In this document: one piece after another, positions 23,235 through 32,689 of the stretch
Layout: each line of letters starts with the position of its first letter
Numbering within the stretch: the first letter of the stretch is position 1
Assembly: GCA_024220505.1 (NCBI GenBank)
Contig: JAKZZE010000025.1
Coordinates: forward strand, 434,001-498,000
Direction: 5' to 3'
DNA length: 64,000 nucleotides
From: Rhizopus arrhizus
Lineage: Eukaryota; Mucoromycota; Mucoromycetes; Mucorales; Rhizopodaceae
Notes under the pieces: model-generated
Told to the model about the DNA's origin: nothing
Seen by the model: the letters and a program-made list of their open reading frames with translations, nothing else
Databases searched by the model: none
Made by a program: the position numbers and the translations under genes

Positions 23235-23728
23235 TCATAAATCTTGGTACAGTCAAGTGTGGTGGTGGCGGTACTAAGCTTCAGGGATATTTTTGAGGAG
23301 GAGGTTTCGGACCTTTAGAAATTATTGAAACAGGCTCTGTAGGCCAAGAAGCATACGCCAATATTTTGGCCAACAGGTTTCATTCTTGGTTTACAAATGT
23401 CACAATGCATCAGGAGAGGGATTTTATCTTCCAAGAGGATAGAGCTTCTCATCATGCAGTTGATTATGCGCGATGGTGAAAGGAAACCCACCAAACTAGA
23501 GGATTTGAGCACTGGCCTGATTTGAACCCCATCGAACATGTTTGGAATGCTCTTGAAAGGCGAATTGAACGAAAAAGATTATCCATCAAAAACTTGGAGC
23601 AATTGAAGGTGGCTTTATAAGGAGGATAGGCAAGCCTGGATGATGAGTTTGTCGACCAGTTAGTTCCAAACATGAAGAGGCGATGTGAAGTAGTTTCTAA
23701 AGCTAAAGGCGGCGTAATAGAATACTGA
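23235..23728 (+). pseudogene. Tc1/mariner-type transposase, C-terminal half, decayed
   Basis: Reads TVKCGGGGTKLQGYF-GGGFG (family TVKHGGG...GxFSGxGxGPL), then GQEAYANILANRFHSWF, FIFQEDRASHHAVDYARW (second catalytic Asp in QDxAxxH) and HWPDLNPIEHVWNALERRIE (third catalytic position in PDLNPIExxW). Interrupted by stops. It starts at exactly the family position where the half at 20503-21115 stops, and is on the same strand and in the same order, so the two are most simply one element now split by about 2.1 kb that holds the GST cluster. Confidence 0.8.
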
Positions 23729-24079
23729 AAATGATCTTATATATGCATTCTTAAAATCAACATCTGAACCTTCTTTTCTCCCAATTTGAAATCCCAAGCT
23801 TATGTTTATATGTATCAATTGGTCTTGTATTTATATTCTATATTATTTCAATATTTTGTTCGAAAACTTATTGGGTGTGGCTGTATTAGCAACAATGAAG
23901 AGGAAAAAGAAGTAGAAGATAGCATCTGGGTGAAGTAGAAACAGTTTCTCGATGATTCAATAAACACTCAGCATCTCATACAATTAAGATAAAAAGTTAT
24001 AAATTAATACCGTCATGTTTAAACATTACTTGTCTATTCTGTGCAGTCCTGAAAAGCATTATATAACCTAGTACGGCAG

Positions 24080-25310
24080 GCTCCTACGTCGACAAACTGC
24101 TTGCTCTCCGATCTTTATTCGAAGCTCACTGATGTTGTTCCTTGTATTGAGGCAAAATACGTTCACCCGAGCTTTTTTGATGAAGCCATGGAAGTTGTAG
24201 AGGTGGTATGTAGATACTAGTAATTTACTTAAAGCCATGACTAATTTCCGGGCGGTATAGAATTTACAATGTAGCATCTCCTTTGGAAAAAGGCACAGGT
24301 GTTGATCACCTTACTATCGAAATGGTGTCACCCTTCATGGGTACAAAAACACCGGTTCCCTTCTACCTGTTTCAACTCTGTTGGCAGTGGGCATATGCAC
24401 CTCTCTCCTGGTGAGTTGCTCAAGTAATTCTGATCCATAAGAAAGGTTCATCCTTTGATTCAAGAAGTTTTCGTCCTATCAGCGGGATCCCTGACTTTCG
24501 TAAAATACCGGAAAAATGTCTACAACATGACTTTGTCTATTATAGAGCAACTCTAGACATCACTCAAGGTGGATTTCATGAAGCACATAACTCCTTGGAT
24601 CAGACACTCTGTCTCATTGAAATTTGGTCGATCCTTCCTCATTATAGTCGTGCCACTCCAATTTTGGCTTTCCTTGACATCAAAGCAGCGTATGACACAG
24701 TTGATCGTACTCATATCTGGAATACACCTCAACCATCTCTGCCTTTTGCGCTACTGGGTATCTCAAGCATCTTTTTGACAATGTCTAGATTGAAGTCCTT
24801 CTTTAAAATACTACTTCTTAACATTTCGTGCCAGCCACTGGTATATTACAAGGTTTTATTCTTTCTCCGTTCCTGTACTCTGTATATATCAACCAATTAT
24901 CCGGCATATTTCGAGATTAGCATTTAGAAAATGATGATGGGCTCATCAGTAACAATGAAATCTTAAGCTTTGTCTAGGCAATTAACTGCCTCCTGTATAC
25001 TGATGCTGTTGTACTAATAGCTCCTCCTACCAAGCTGCACATTCTACTTGCTTGTTGTGAAGACCACAGCCCCCTCTCGGTTACCGTTGGGGTCCCTCCA
25101 GGTACGTCATCATTGCTCCCTCGGCTGATGATTAAAGCTATTCTGTTTATGGCACTCCTCTATCCAGTGAAGCCTCCTTTTCTTACCTTGATTTACCTAT
25201 CAAGCCTGGTGGAGTACTCGACTCTGCAGCCCAGGTACAACAAAACGCCAATAAGGCTAAGAAAACCATGCATCAAATGTTGTATTTACCTCATTAAATA
25301 TTTATTATTT
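24080..25310 (+). mobile_element. LINE-type reverse transcriptase remnant
   Basis: Several frames together give the RT domain of a non-LTR retrotransposon: GTGVDHLTIEM, FQLCWQWAYAPLSW-VAQVI, FRPISGIPDFRKIPEKCLQ, PILAFLDIKAAYDTVDR (motif A with the first catalytic Asp), a GFILSPFLYSVYINQL-like segment, then LLYTDAVVLIAPPTKLH, where the family has YADD. Here the second Asp of the YADD box is replaced (YTDA), and frameshifts and stops are frequent, so it is inactive. After 25310 similarity ends. Plus-strand orientation. Confidence 0.85.
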
Positions 25311-25506
25311 GTATGAGATTATTCAGATCTTATATAAGAAATAACAAGTACTGAATAAATAATATTACTTATTACATATTCCCTAAAACTCATATATAAC
25401 GTTTATATTGTTCAAGCTCAATACTAAAGTTGACCTTGAACTCACTTCGGTCCTTGAATATTTCATTTCCTATATAAAGGCGTAGTTTAATTAAATGGGT
25501 TCTCTC

Positions 25507-26235
25507 CGACGCGCTCTCTCAACAATTTCGAAATTTATTGCTGTGGAACAAATTCTCTTCTGCAAAATATCGACAACTAAAGGATTCATCTGATTACCAA
25601 ACCAGGATCAATATTCCTAAGTTTCGCCTTCATTTGTTTTGGAATGCGAATATGCTTCTCCAAGCACGGACAGTTTGGTATAGAACACTTAATCTAAGGT
25701 TGCCCACCATGAAATCTCTTTGCAACCTCCAACTAGCTGACAGTGCTCAATGTCGACTATGTCGACTTTGTGAAGACTCAATTGAACATTTTCTGGTACT
25801 TTGCCCCTTCAAGCTTACCATATGGAATTCTATCCTTAGGACATGGTATCCTGAGTTAAACTTATCATCAGAAGCCCTATGTAAATTCCTCCTCTCACTT
25901 GTACCTCCACATACTCTTCCTCCTGCTCAATTGCAACGTTTTCTTACAGTGGTCTCCACCTCCTTATGGTATATCTGGTATTTCTATTGGCAATTCGTCC
26001 TTCAAGGAGTCCCTTTTCATGCGAACACAATCATTTCAAAGATTTCATCTCAAGTTTCAGTACTAACAAATCAACATCCTTTACTTGAATAATCACCTTG
26101 TTTACTCTGTCATCCTCTGCACTATGCTTCTATATTCCCTTACTCCCTGAAAATATATTTTAAATAATCTAGTCACACCACTCCGCGATGTGTGACTCAA
26201 AGCTTAATAAATAACTTAATTTACAAAAAAAATAA
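25507..26235 (+). mobile_element. 5'-truncated LINE insertion with zf-RVT domain and target-site duplication
   Basis: Contains a long frame (25538-26092) ending in the zinc-knuckle zf-RVT module of LINE ORF2: VWYRTLNLRLPTMKSLCNLQ, then CRLCRLCEDSIEHFLVLCPF (Cys-Cys-His-Cys). A 3' untranslated part follows and the copy ends TTTACAAAAAAAA. The 15-bp sequence TAAATGGGTTCTCTC occurs immediately before (25492-25506) and after (26236-26250). This is the signature of target-primed reverse transcription of a 5'-truncated copy. The interior is little decayed, so the insertion is younger than the LINE pieces around it. Confidence 0.88.
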
Positions 26236-26329
26236 TAAATGGGTTCTCTCTCTCGTCTTGAAATCCAATAAAGAGATTACATAGAGACTCATTCACTAGT
26301 TTTCAAGTACTATTTCCTTTCTATTTCTC

Positions 26330-27195
26330 ACTTTATTATCTGCAAATATCTCATCAGATTACTACAGTTGGAATCAATTTCAAGGGGTTCAATCGCTTAC
26401 TCTCGGTATGTTTCTATATTCAAATGGCCCGTGCTCAAATGGAATATGATCTGGCTGTCAGCGTCCTCAATCTTAATCACCTTATAAAGCTTAAATCATG
26501 TCAAAATGAATGTATCCGTCGCGTCTTTGGTAATTCCTCCAGATTCCCAGTCAACGTCATCTCGTTCAATAGCCATTAATGGCTGATCATGTATCTATCT
26601 TGCAAGCTAAATTCTTGAAGCGTTCCACTGATCTCCCTGAAAATATGCTTCTTCAAAAGCTACTGCCTCATCTATAATCTGCTGCAAGTTGCTCCAATTG
26701 AAATCGCTCCCTTTGGCAACGTTGTGTCCCTCTCCTGGATAGTTTTGATGATCGAATCTTCTCGCAATTATTCCATCAATTTTTGCAAGATCACCTTACA
26801 GCTCTCTGCCTGTCGTCTATTACTAACTCAAGGTCCAATCCTCTGGTTACCCATGACTCGCTGTGAACGCAGCCGTGTCCTTCGTTAGCGTCTTGATTGG
26901 CTCCATGGCGGTAAGCTCAAACCCTGCTTGTACCATCCCAATAATGGTTTCACCTGCGTCCATTCTATCAAGTGTGTCTCGATATGCATAGACGTCTTTA
27001 GCTACCTATATCTGTCAAAGATCCTATGTCTTTTATTCTGAATCAGCTCCCTCTCAAAAAGCTTCGATCTTCTCATGAAACATTTGCTTGGTCTGCTGGC
27101 CTGCTGTTTGTATTATTCTGCATGAAATGGATTATCTATTTCTTATTCAAGTCTCTTCTTCTCTTGATTCTGGTGCCAAACTGGTGAACTGGTTG
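26330..27195 (+). mobile_element. LINE ORF2 C-terminal remnant, decayed
   Basis: Broken frames read GINFKGFNRLLS, then MARAQMEYDLAVSVLNLNHL, CQNECIRRVFGNSSRFPVNV and LPENMLLQKLLPHL, and end near SGAKLVNWLSS. These match the region that follows the RT in a LINE group found in Mucorales (family form about RAQLEYGLAI...ECIRRIFG). Many stops. The zf-RVT LINE at 25507-26235 sits just upstream of it and has probably inserted beside or into it. No intact 3' tail was recognised. Confidence 0.7.
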
Positions 27196-27812
27196 TCCTC
27201 GTAATAATGCTAGTATCTCAATACTGTTTCTGATTTCTTTAGACTTTTATACTTTTTTCCCTCTTGCCCTTTAGAGGTTTTTATTACTTTTTATTATCTC
27301 AGATCCGAGCCGGGCAAGTATAGTACAGTTAAGTTATTATGTGCTCATGGTCATTTATTTTAGTCATCAATATTGTATGAGTCTGCAAAGGGATAAAAAA
27401 GAAAGAAAAGAAAGGCGAATGCTATCATGTCGCAAACTTACAATGAAAAATCAGGAATAGGTTATGCGCTTAAGCCTTTTAGTGAACCTGAAGTTTAGAA
27501 ATATGTTAACTTTGGATAATTTTAAAAGCAAAAATTTCTAACTGTTCATTTCAATAGCTTTGACACGTTTTACATGCTAGAAAAACTCGTAACAGATCAA
27601 AATATTAATCTGAGACGAGTTGATGTATGCTTAAATAAATTAACATAGTCTATAGAATTCTATTCATGTTTTGATTATTAATCAAGACGAGATAAAGTAG
27701 CTGTCAGCTTGACAGCTTTTTCGTAATTTGATTTTAAAACACCGGATGCATATAAAGAAGGGTTTTCTCAGGATTAATTATTTAACACTTTTTTTTCATC
27801 CTTTTTTTCATT
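27196..27812. other. intergenic region upstream of the quinone-reductase-like gene
   Basis: About 600 bp between a LINE remnant and the oxidoreductase gene. No open frame of note. It holds a short perfect palindromic hairpin, GCTGTCAGCTTGACAGC, near 27702-27718 and a TATA box (27751). Confidence 0.5.
27751..27757 (+). promoter_or_regulatory. TATA box of the quinone-reductase-like gene
   Basis: TATAAAG, 62 bp upstream of the ATG at 27813, preceded by a short hairpin at about 27702-27718. Placement resembles that of the GST gene TATA box. Confidence 0.45.
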
Positions 27813-29018
27813 ATGGTTTCTGTTATCCTTTCTGATACACAAAGTTTTGATCCTAAATTCAAGTACGGTATTGACATTAAAGAAAATAAAACTTCCAAGG
27901 AAGTTAGTAATCATCAATCTGCTGTCAAAATCCAAGCTGCTGCTTTAAACCATCGGTAAAACCCATAAAATAAACCCTGATTTTTCAAAATTAACGTGTC
28001 TTATTTAGTGACGTTTGGATTCTCAAAAATCAATATGGTGGTATCACCTTGGGCTCTGTGTTGGGCTCGGATGGCGTTGGCTATGTGACCAAAAATGGCC
28101 AAGTCGGTCAACGCGTCTTGATCAACCCTGGTAAAGGTTGGGTCTCTGATGAACGAGGACCCGAAAAGGATTTTCATATCTTGGGACTGTTGCCCGCCAT
28201 TGGTACATTGACTGAAGAAGAGGTGATTGTTGATCAAGAGGATATTGTGCCTTGTCCTGAACATCTTTCTTTGGAAGAGGCGGCAGCATTACCTTTAGCT
28301 GGTTTAACTGCTTACAGGTATAGAAGGAAATTAAAAAGAATAACGAATCTTAACGGTGATTGAATAGAGCTGTATTCACCAAGGGTTTGGTTAAAAAGGA
28401 TGACCATGTCTTGATCACTGGCATTGGAGGAGGTGTCGCACTCTTTGCTCTTCAATTTGCTGTCGCTGCCGGTGCTCATGTTTACGTCACTTCTTCTTCT
28501 CAAGAGAAGATTCAAAGAGCCATTGAATTAGGAGCCAAAGGCGGTATCAACTATAAAGATGAAAAATGTATTGAAGAATTGAAAAAGCTGTTGGGAGGCA
28601 ATCAACTTTCTGCAGTCATTGATGGTGCAGGTGGACCACTTTATGCTAAATATCCACAAGTACTGAGAACAGGTGGTATCCTTGTGAACTATGGTCAAAC
28701 TGCTAGTGCCAGGGAAGGAGTAAAACTTACGATGCATCATGTCGTCAAGAATATTGAATTCAGAGGATCTACAATGGGATCAAGAGCAGAATTCAAAAAG
28801 ATGGTCCAGTTTGTTGACCAACACAAGGTGAAGCCTATTGTTTCTAAAGTTTGGAAAGGATTGACTAAGGAATCTATTGAAGACTCTGTCTTGACAATGA
28901 GGTAACTTTAATATAGTTGACACATGAATAACAGTATTGATAATATTGAAAAATTAGCCGCGGTGAACAATTTGGCAAGTTGGTTATTGATTTTAGTTCG
29001 TCCAGTCCAAAGCTTTAA
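27813..29018 (+). CDS. zinc-independent MDR oxidoreductase, quinone-reductase/alcohol-dehydrogenase-like
   Basis: Four exons (27813-27955, 28009-28317, 28368-28901, 28958-29018) give 348 residues. Medium-chain reductase layout: GroES-like N-terminal domain (AAALNHRDVWILKNQYGGIT, GSVLGSDGVGYV, GQRVLINPGKGW) and a Rossmann domain (AAALPLAGLTAYRAVFTKGL, VLITGIGGGVALFALQFAVAAG, ELGAKGGINYKDE). The NHRD segment replaces the catalytic zinc Cys of alcohol dehydrogenases, and I see no four-Cys structural-zinc lobe, so it is likely a zinc-free NAD(P)H-dependent reductase of the YogA/quinone-oxidoreductase type. Substrate cannot be read from sequence. Ends SSPKL. Located 54 bp from the next gene, same strand. 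Confidence 0.9.
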
Positions 29019-29071
29019 ATGAATAAAAACTGCTGGGATTTAATTGCCTTTTTTTTTTTCCTTTCTTTTTA

Positions 29072-30928
29072 ATGCTCCAACTGATTCTCGTTTATTTCTT
29101 GGGCGGATTCACTTGTCTACCATTACTTTGTTTCATTTATATTTGTTTTTTTCCAAAAAACCTTTATAAAACAAAAGAGAAGCATAACAACACAAGGGAA
29201 GAAGAGCTAACAACCAATTATAGTGTAAAAGAAGGTTGGGTTCAATTAACAGAGGAATACGAAGCCAGGAAAACATCCGAACCTACGGATTCCAACTTTT
29301 TATTCTATGCTGTCCTTAAGCATGGTACTTTATTCTGCTATGAATCAGATTCCCTAACGAATGTGTGTAAAATACTTCCTATTCAAGACTACACTGTCTC
29401 TCTTTATCCAGAAGACAAGACCGAACAACAGCTCTTTTCACGTCTATCCGCTATCAAGCTCAGTCATCCTAACAAAACGCTTTATCTCAATTGTCACCGG
29501 AAGATCGATAAAGAAGATTGGTATCTTGGGCTCTTGGAAGCGCGCTGTATGCTTCAAGACTCACCCGACAAGGCACAATATGACATGATTGACAGCTTAC
29601 ACTTTGATCCGTGCGCCATAGAACAGCTCATCTTTCGTGTTCAATCAACACCAAGTCAAAGGGAAACATCTTGGATGAATGCCATCTTGGGTCGCATATT
29701 TTTGAGCGTATACAAAGCAGAGACATTCAAGGATTACGTAAAAACAAAGATTGCCAAAAAGATCAATAATAAACGACCAAGCTTTTTAGAAGAGATATCG
29801 GTACGCAAAGTGGATGTGGGTCCATCTTTACCATCGATCACCAACCCTGCCCTCAAATCGATCTCTAAAGATGGTGAAGTGATTGCAGAAGCCACAGTGG
29901 ATTATCTTGGTGGATTGACGGTCGAGATTGAAACCGATCTCAATTGGTCCTATTCTTCACGTCTCAAACCGATTCGAATGAACTTGGTATTGGCAGTTAC
30001 CTTGAAACGATTGGCGGGGCGATTGGTGTTTATGATCAAGGCACCGCCTACAGATCGCTATTGGCTTGCTTTTGATGAAATGCCAGAGATGGAGTGGAAG
30101 ATCACACCGGTCGTGGCTGACAAACAGATTACGTTGTCAATTGTGACCAATGCGATTGAGTCTAGAATTCGTGAAGTGATGGCAGAGACATTTGTATTAC
30201 CCAACATGGATGATACACCTTTTTTTAAGAGAGATGATGGTATCATACGTGATTTGTCTAGTAAACTAGATGAAAAAGTCCTTGGTGAAGCATTTTCGGC
30301 AAAGACAGAAATAGCACACCAAACTCTACTAACAAAACATGTATCACAGCCTCATGAAAATTCAAGTGATCGTTCAAATTCTTTTTTAAGAAAGAGACAC
30401 AAGGTTAATGAAGATGCAGAAAGCACTAAAAGTAACTGTAGTAGCAGTAGTGTCAGTATCAATAGTAGTAGCGGTAGCAGTTTTCTTCGTAAGCTCACCA
30501 ACTATTTACCTTCTGAATCACCCACCTCTATCAGACGTCATACGCTTATACATAAAGCAGAAGAATTTATAAATAAAAGAACAACAGAAAATATACAAAC
30601 AAGTATAGAAGCAAGGGGGACAAGCAAGGAAGAAGAAAAGTATGAAACAAGCTTATTACAATCAACTCCTTTATCTGTGCAACCTCGATCAAGAGCAAAC
30701 AGTTTTATTAACGATATTTCATCTATACCAGTCTCGATGACCAATAAACCACCGCTTCCTCCTCGGCGTAATTCAACTCCTATTCCCTTTCAAAAGGATG
30801 AGACAATTGAAAGGAGTGCGACTGCTCCTGCTATACCCAATAAGCCTCGACCTGTAATAACACAAAGAAAACCACCACTACCATCAAGACCAAATAATAA
30901 TACTAGTGAAAATTCATTATCATCATAA
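29072..30928 (+). CDS. PH + SMP domain lipid-transfer protein, Nvj2/TEX2-like
   Basis: One uninterrupted frame of 618 residues, unusual among intron-rich neighbours. Residues ~3-27 form a hydrophobic anchor (LILVYFLGGFTCLPLLCFIY). Residues ~50-155 look like a PH domain (EGWVQLTEEYEARKT, FLFYAVLKHGTLFCYES, KEDWYLGLLEA). Residues ~200-385 form an SMP domain: SWMNAILGRIFLSVYKAETF, VGPSLPSITNPALKSISKDG, then LVLAVTLKRLAGRLVFMIKA. The rest is Ser-rich and disordered, with PPLPPRRN and PPLPSRPN proline motifs that could bind SH3 domains. In yeast Nvj2 the same architecture (membrane anchor, PH, SMP) moves ceramide or other lipids at ER contact sites with vacuole and Golgi; that function is inferred here. 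Confidence 0.9.
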   Translation: MLQLILVYFLGGFTCLPLLCFIYICFFPKNLYKTKEKHNNTREEELTTNYSVKEGWVQLTEEYEARKTSEPTDSNFLFYAVLKHGTLFCYESDSLTNVCKILPIQDYTVSLYPEDKTEQQLFSRLSAIKLSHPNKTLYLNCHRKIDKEDWYLGLLEARCMLQDSPDKAQYDMIDSLHFDPCAIEQLIFRVQSTPSQRETSWMNAILGRIFLSVYKAETFKDYVKTKIAKKINNKRPSFLEEISVRKVDVGPSLPSITNPALKSISKDGEVIAEATVDYLGGLTVEIETDLNWSYSSRLKPIRMNLVLAVTLKRLAGRLVFMIKAPPTDRYWLAFDEMPEMEWKITPVVADKQITLSIVTNAIESRIREVMAETFVLPNMDDTPFFKRDDGIIRDLSSKLDEKVLGEAFSAKTEIAHQTLLTKHVSQPHENSSDRSNSFLRKRHKVNEDAESTKSNCSSSSVSINSSSGSSFLRKLTNYLPSESPTSIRRHTLIHKAEEFINKRTTENIQTSIEARGTSKEEEKYETSLLQSTPLSVQPRSRANSFINDISSIPVSMTNKPPLPPRRNSTPIPFQKDETIERSATAPAIPNKPRPVITQRKPPLPSRPNNNTSENSLSS

Positions 30929-31080
30929 AACTGTGCGTGTATATGTATTTATGCACACTTGTATATATACATAATAATAATAGCATAATTCGTGTTTTTA
31001 AAATAAAATAAAATTGGTCTAAAAAAGTTTATTTTCTCTTTTTTCTCTTATTTTTTTTTTATTTATTTATTTATAATAAA

Positions 31081-31553
31081 ATGTATTTCGATTTACCAAA
31101 AAATAAGAAAGAGAATAATAGTGCAGAAGAAAGGATATCGGAAATATTAAATAATATTGAGGATCATTGGGGTTCACCACCTATATTAACGCCAGATACA
31201 TTGGCCTACATACTAAATCATCAGTGGAGTCATAATAATGAAGACAAGAATAAATCGAAATATCAATTGCTTCTACTTGAATTTATAAAGTAAGTCTCAC
31301 AAATAGCATTACGTATGACTAACAAGCGATGCTAGAACAATAGAAAGATTAGATAAAAATAAAACTATGACCGATGACATAAAGGTAAACAATAATAAAG
31401 CTTATTATAATCTACATCATCAATAACACAACATAGAATGATACAATTATTCAGTCATTCATGCAACAATCGAGCACTACTTTAGAACAACAAGAGTCTG
31501 CCATAAACAATTTTATTCACTTATTACAACATCATAATAATAAAGAGCTTTAA
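31081..31553 (+). CDS. small protein of unknown function, 120 aa
   Basis: Three exons (31081-31289, 31348-31384, 31437-31553) give 120 residues. The first reads RISEILNNIEDHWGSPPILT and LLLLEFIK; the remainder is helical and Gln/Asn-rich (SFMQQSSTTLEQQESAINNF). It is predicted soluble, without signal peptide or membrane segment; short helical segments could form a small bundle. I recognise no family. Its stop codon TAA (31551-31553) overlaps the stop of the convergent Tra2-like gene (31550-31552). The 37-nt middle exon and in-frame joining support a real gene; the first exon alone is a clean frame after a T-rich leader. Confidence 0.6.
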
Positions 31554-32589
31554 CGAGACCAAGATCGACTACGACTTCTATAGTATCTTCTAGGTCTATC
31601 ATAAGAACGTCTGTCTCTAAATCTACGATCATAATTGTTAGGTCTTCTTTCACCCATATATTGACCAGGTGTGGGTGTATGGGGTCGATGCGTAACTGAA
31701 TAATCAACTCGGATCTTTCTTTCATCAATGTCTGTACCATTCATTGCGTCGCGAGCGCGGGTAGCATCAGTTTGGTCTTTAAAGTACACAAATCCAAATC
31801 CTCTTGATTTGTTGCTCTATCAAAAAAAAACATTAGTTTTCGTGTTTTTATCGCCCATGACAAACTTACTCTGTGGTCATAAACAATAGTAACTTTTTCG
31901 ATCGTGCCAAATTGACGGAATACATCCTCCAAGTCTCCTTCTCTGGTTCTTAAACTTAAACCAAATACACCCAAAATGTTGGAGACTTCTGGTTCTTCCT
32001 ATAATTACATGTTAAATTCATATAAAAGGTAAACTTCTTTTTTTTTTATTACTCTAGTTCCGTGAAATTCTTTATCACTAGTCATCATCAATTAATGAAC
32101 GCGTATGGGAAAAAATATTCTTTTTATACTACTTACTCTCTACGGGGAGAACGACGACGATAACGAGGACTACGGCTGCGACGACGAGGGGAGTAGCTAC
32201 TATATATAACAATTTAAGCAACTGTATGTTGCATTACTTGATATATTTACCTTTTTCTGGATCGTTTATTGTCTTTGCTTCGAGAGCGAGAATGACGTCT
32301 TGAACGACGATCGGGAGAGTAACGACGAGGAGGGCTTCTGGAGCGAGAACGACGATCAACAGAATAACGACGTGGAGGAGGGCTTGAAGAGCGGCGGTCA
32401 TACTTGGGTGATCTGCTTCTTGAGCGACGTTCATTAGGCGATCTGCTTCTTGAACGACGGTCTACTTCCTCACGATCCAAAGGTCTGTTATCATTGTTGT
32501 CCTACAGAAAGACAGATTAAAAACTTGTCGAACAAGTCAGCTGTGTTTATATTTACCATGGGACTTGCGGGTCTACTTGAGTCTCCCAT
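31550..32589 (-). CDS. Tra2-like SR splicing regulator (RS-RRM-RS)
   Basis: Six exons (32589-32557, 32501-32251, 32199-32137, 32077-32053, 31998-31870, 31816-31550) give 255 residues. N-terminal arginine/serine region (RRSRSRSPNERRSRSRSPK and similar blocks), then one RRM: RNP2 NILGVFGLS, acidic loop REGDLEDVFRQFG, RNP1 SRGFGFVYF, and a downstream Tra2-type linker (DIDERKIRVDYSVTHRPHTP), ending in RYYRSRSRSWSR. This RS-RRM-RS order and the linker are specific to transformer-2 proteins, which bind GAA-type exonic enhancers and recruit the spliceosome. The 25-nt fourth exon encodes DKEFHGTR and could be a regulated microexon. The stop TAA is shared with the opposing gene through a TTAA. Confidence 0.92.
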
Positions 32590-32689
32590 CGTTTTTTTTT
32601 TTTTTTCGAAAGAAATATAAAGAGCAAACAAAAAGAAATGATGACGTAGTATATGAGTTGCGATAGGAGATTAAAATATAATACAAAGT

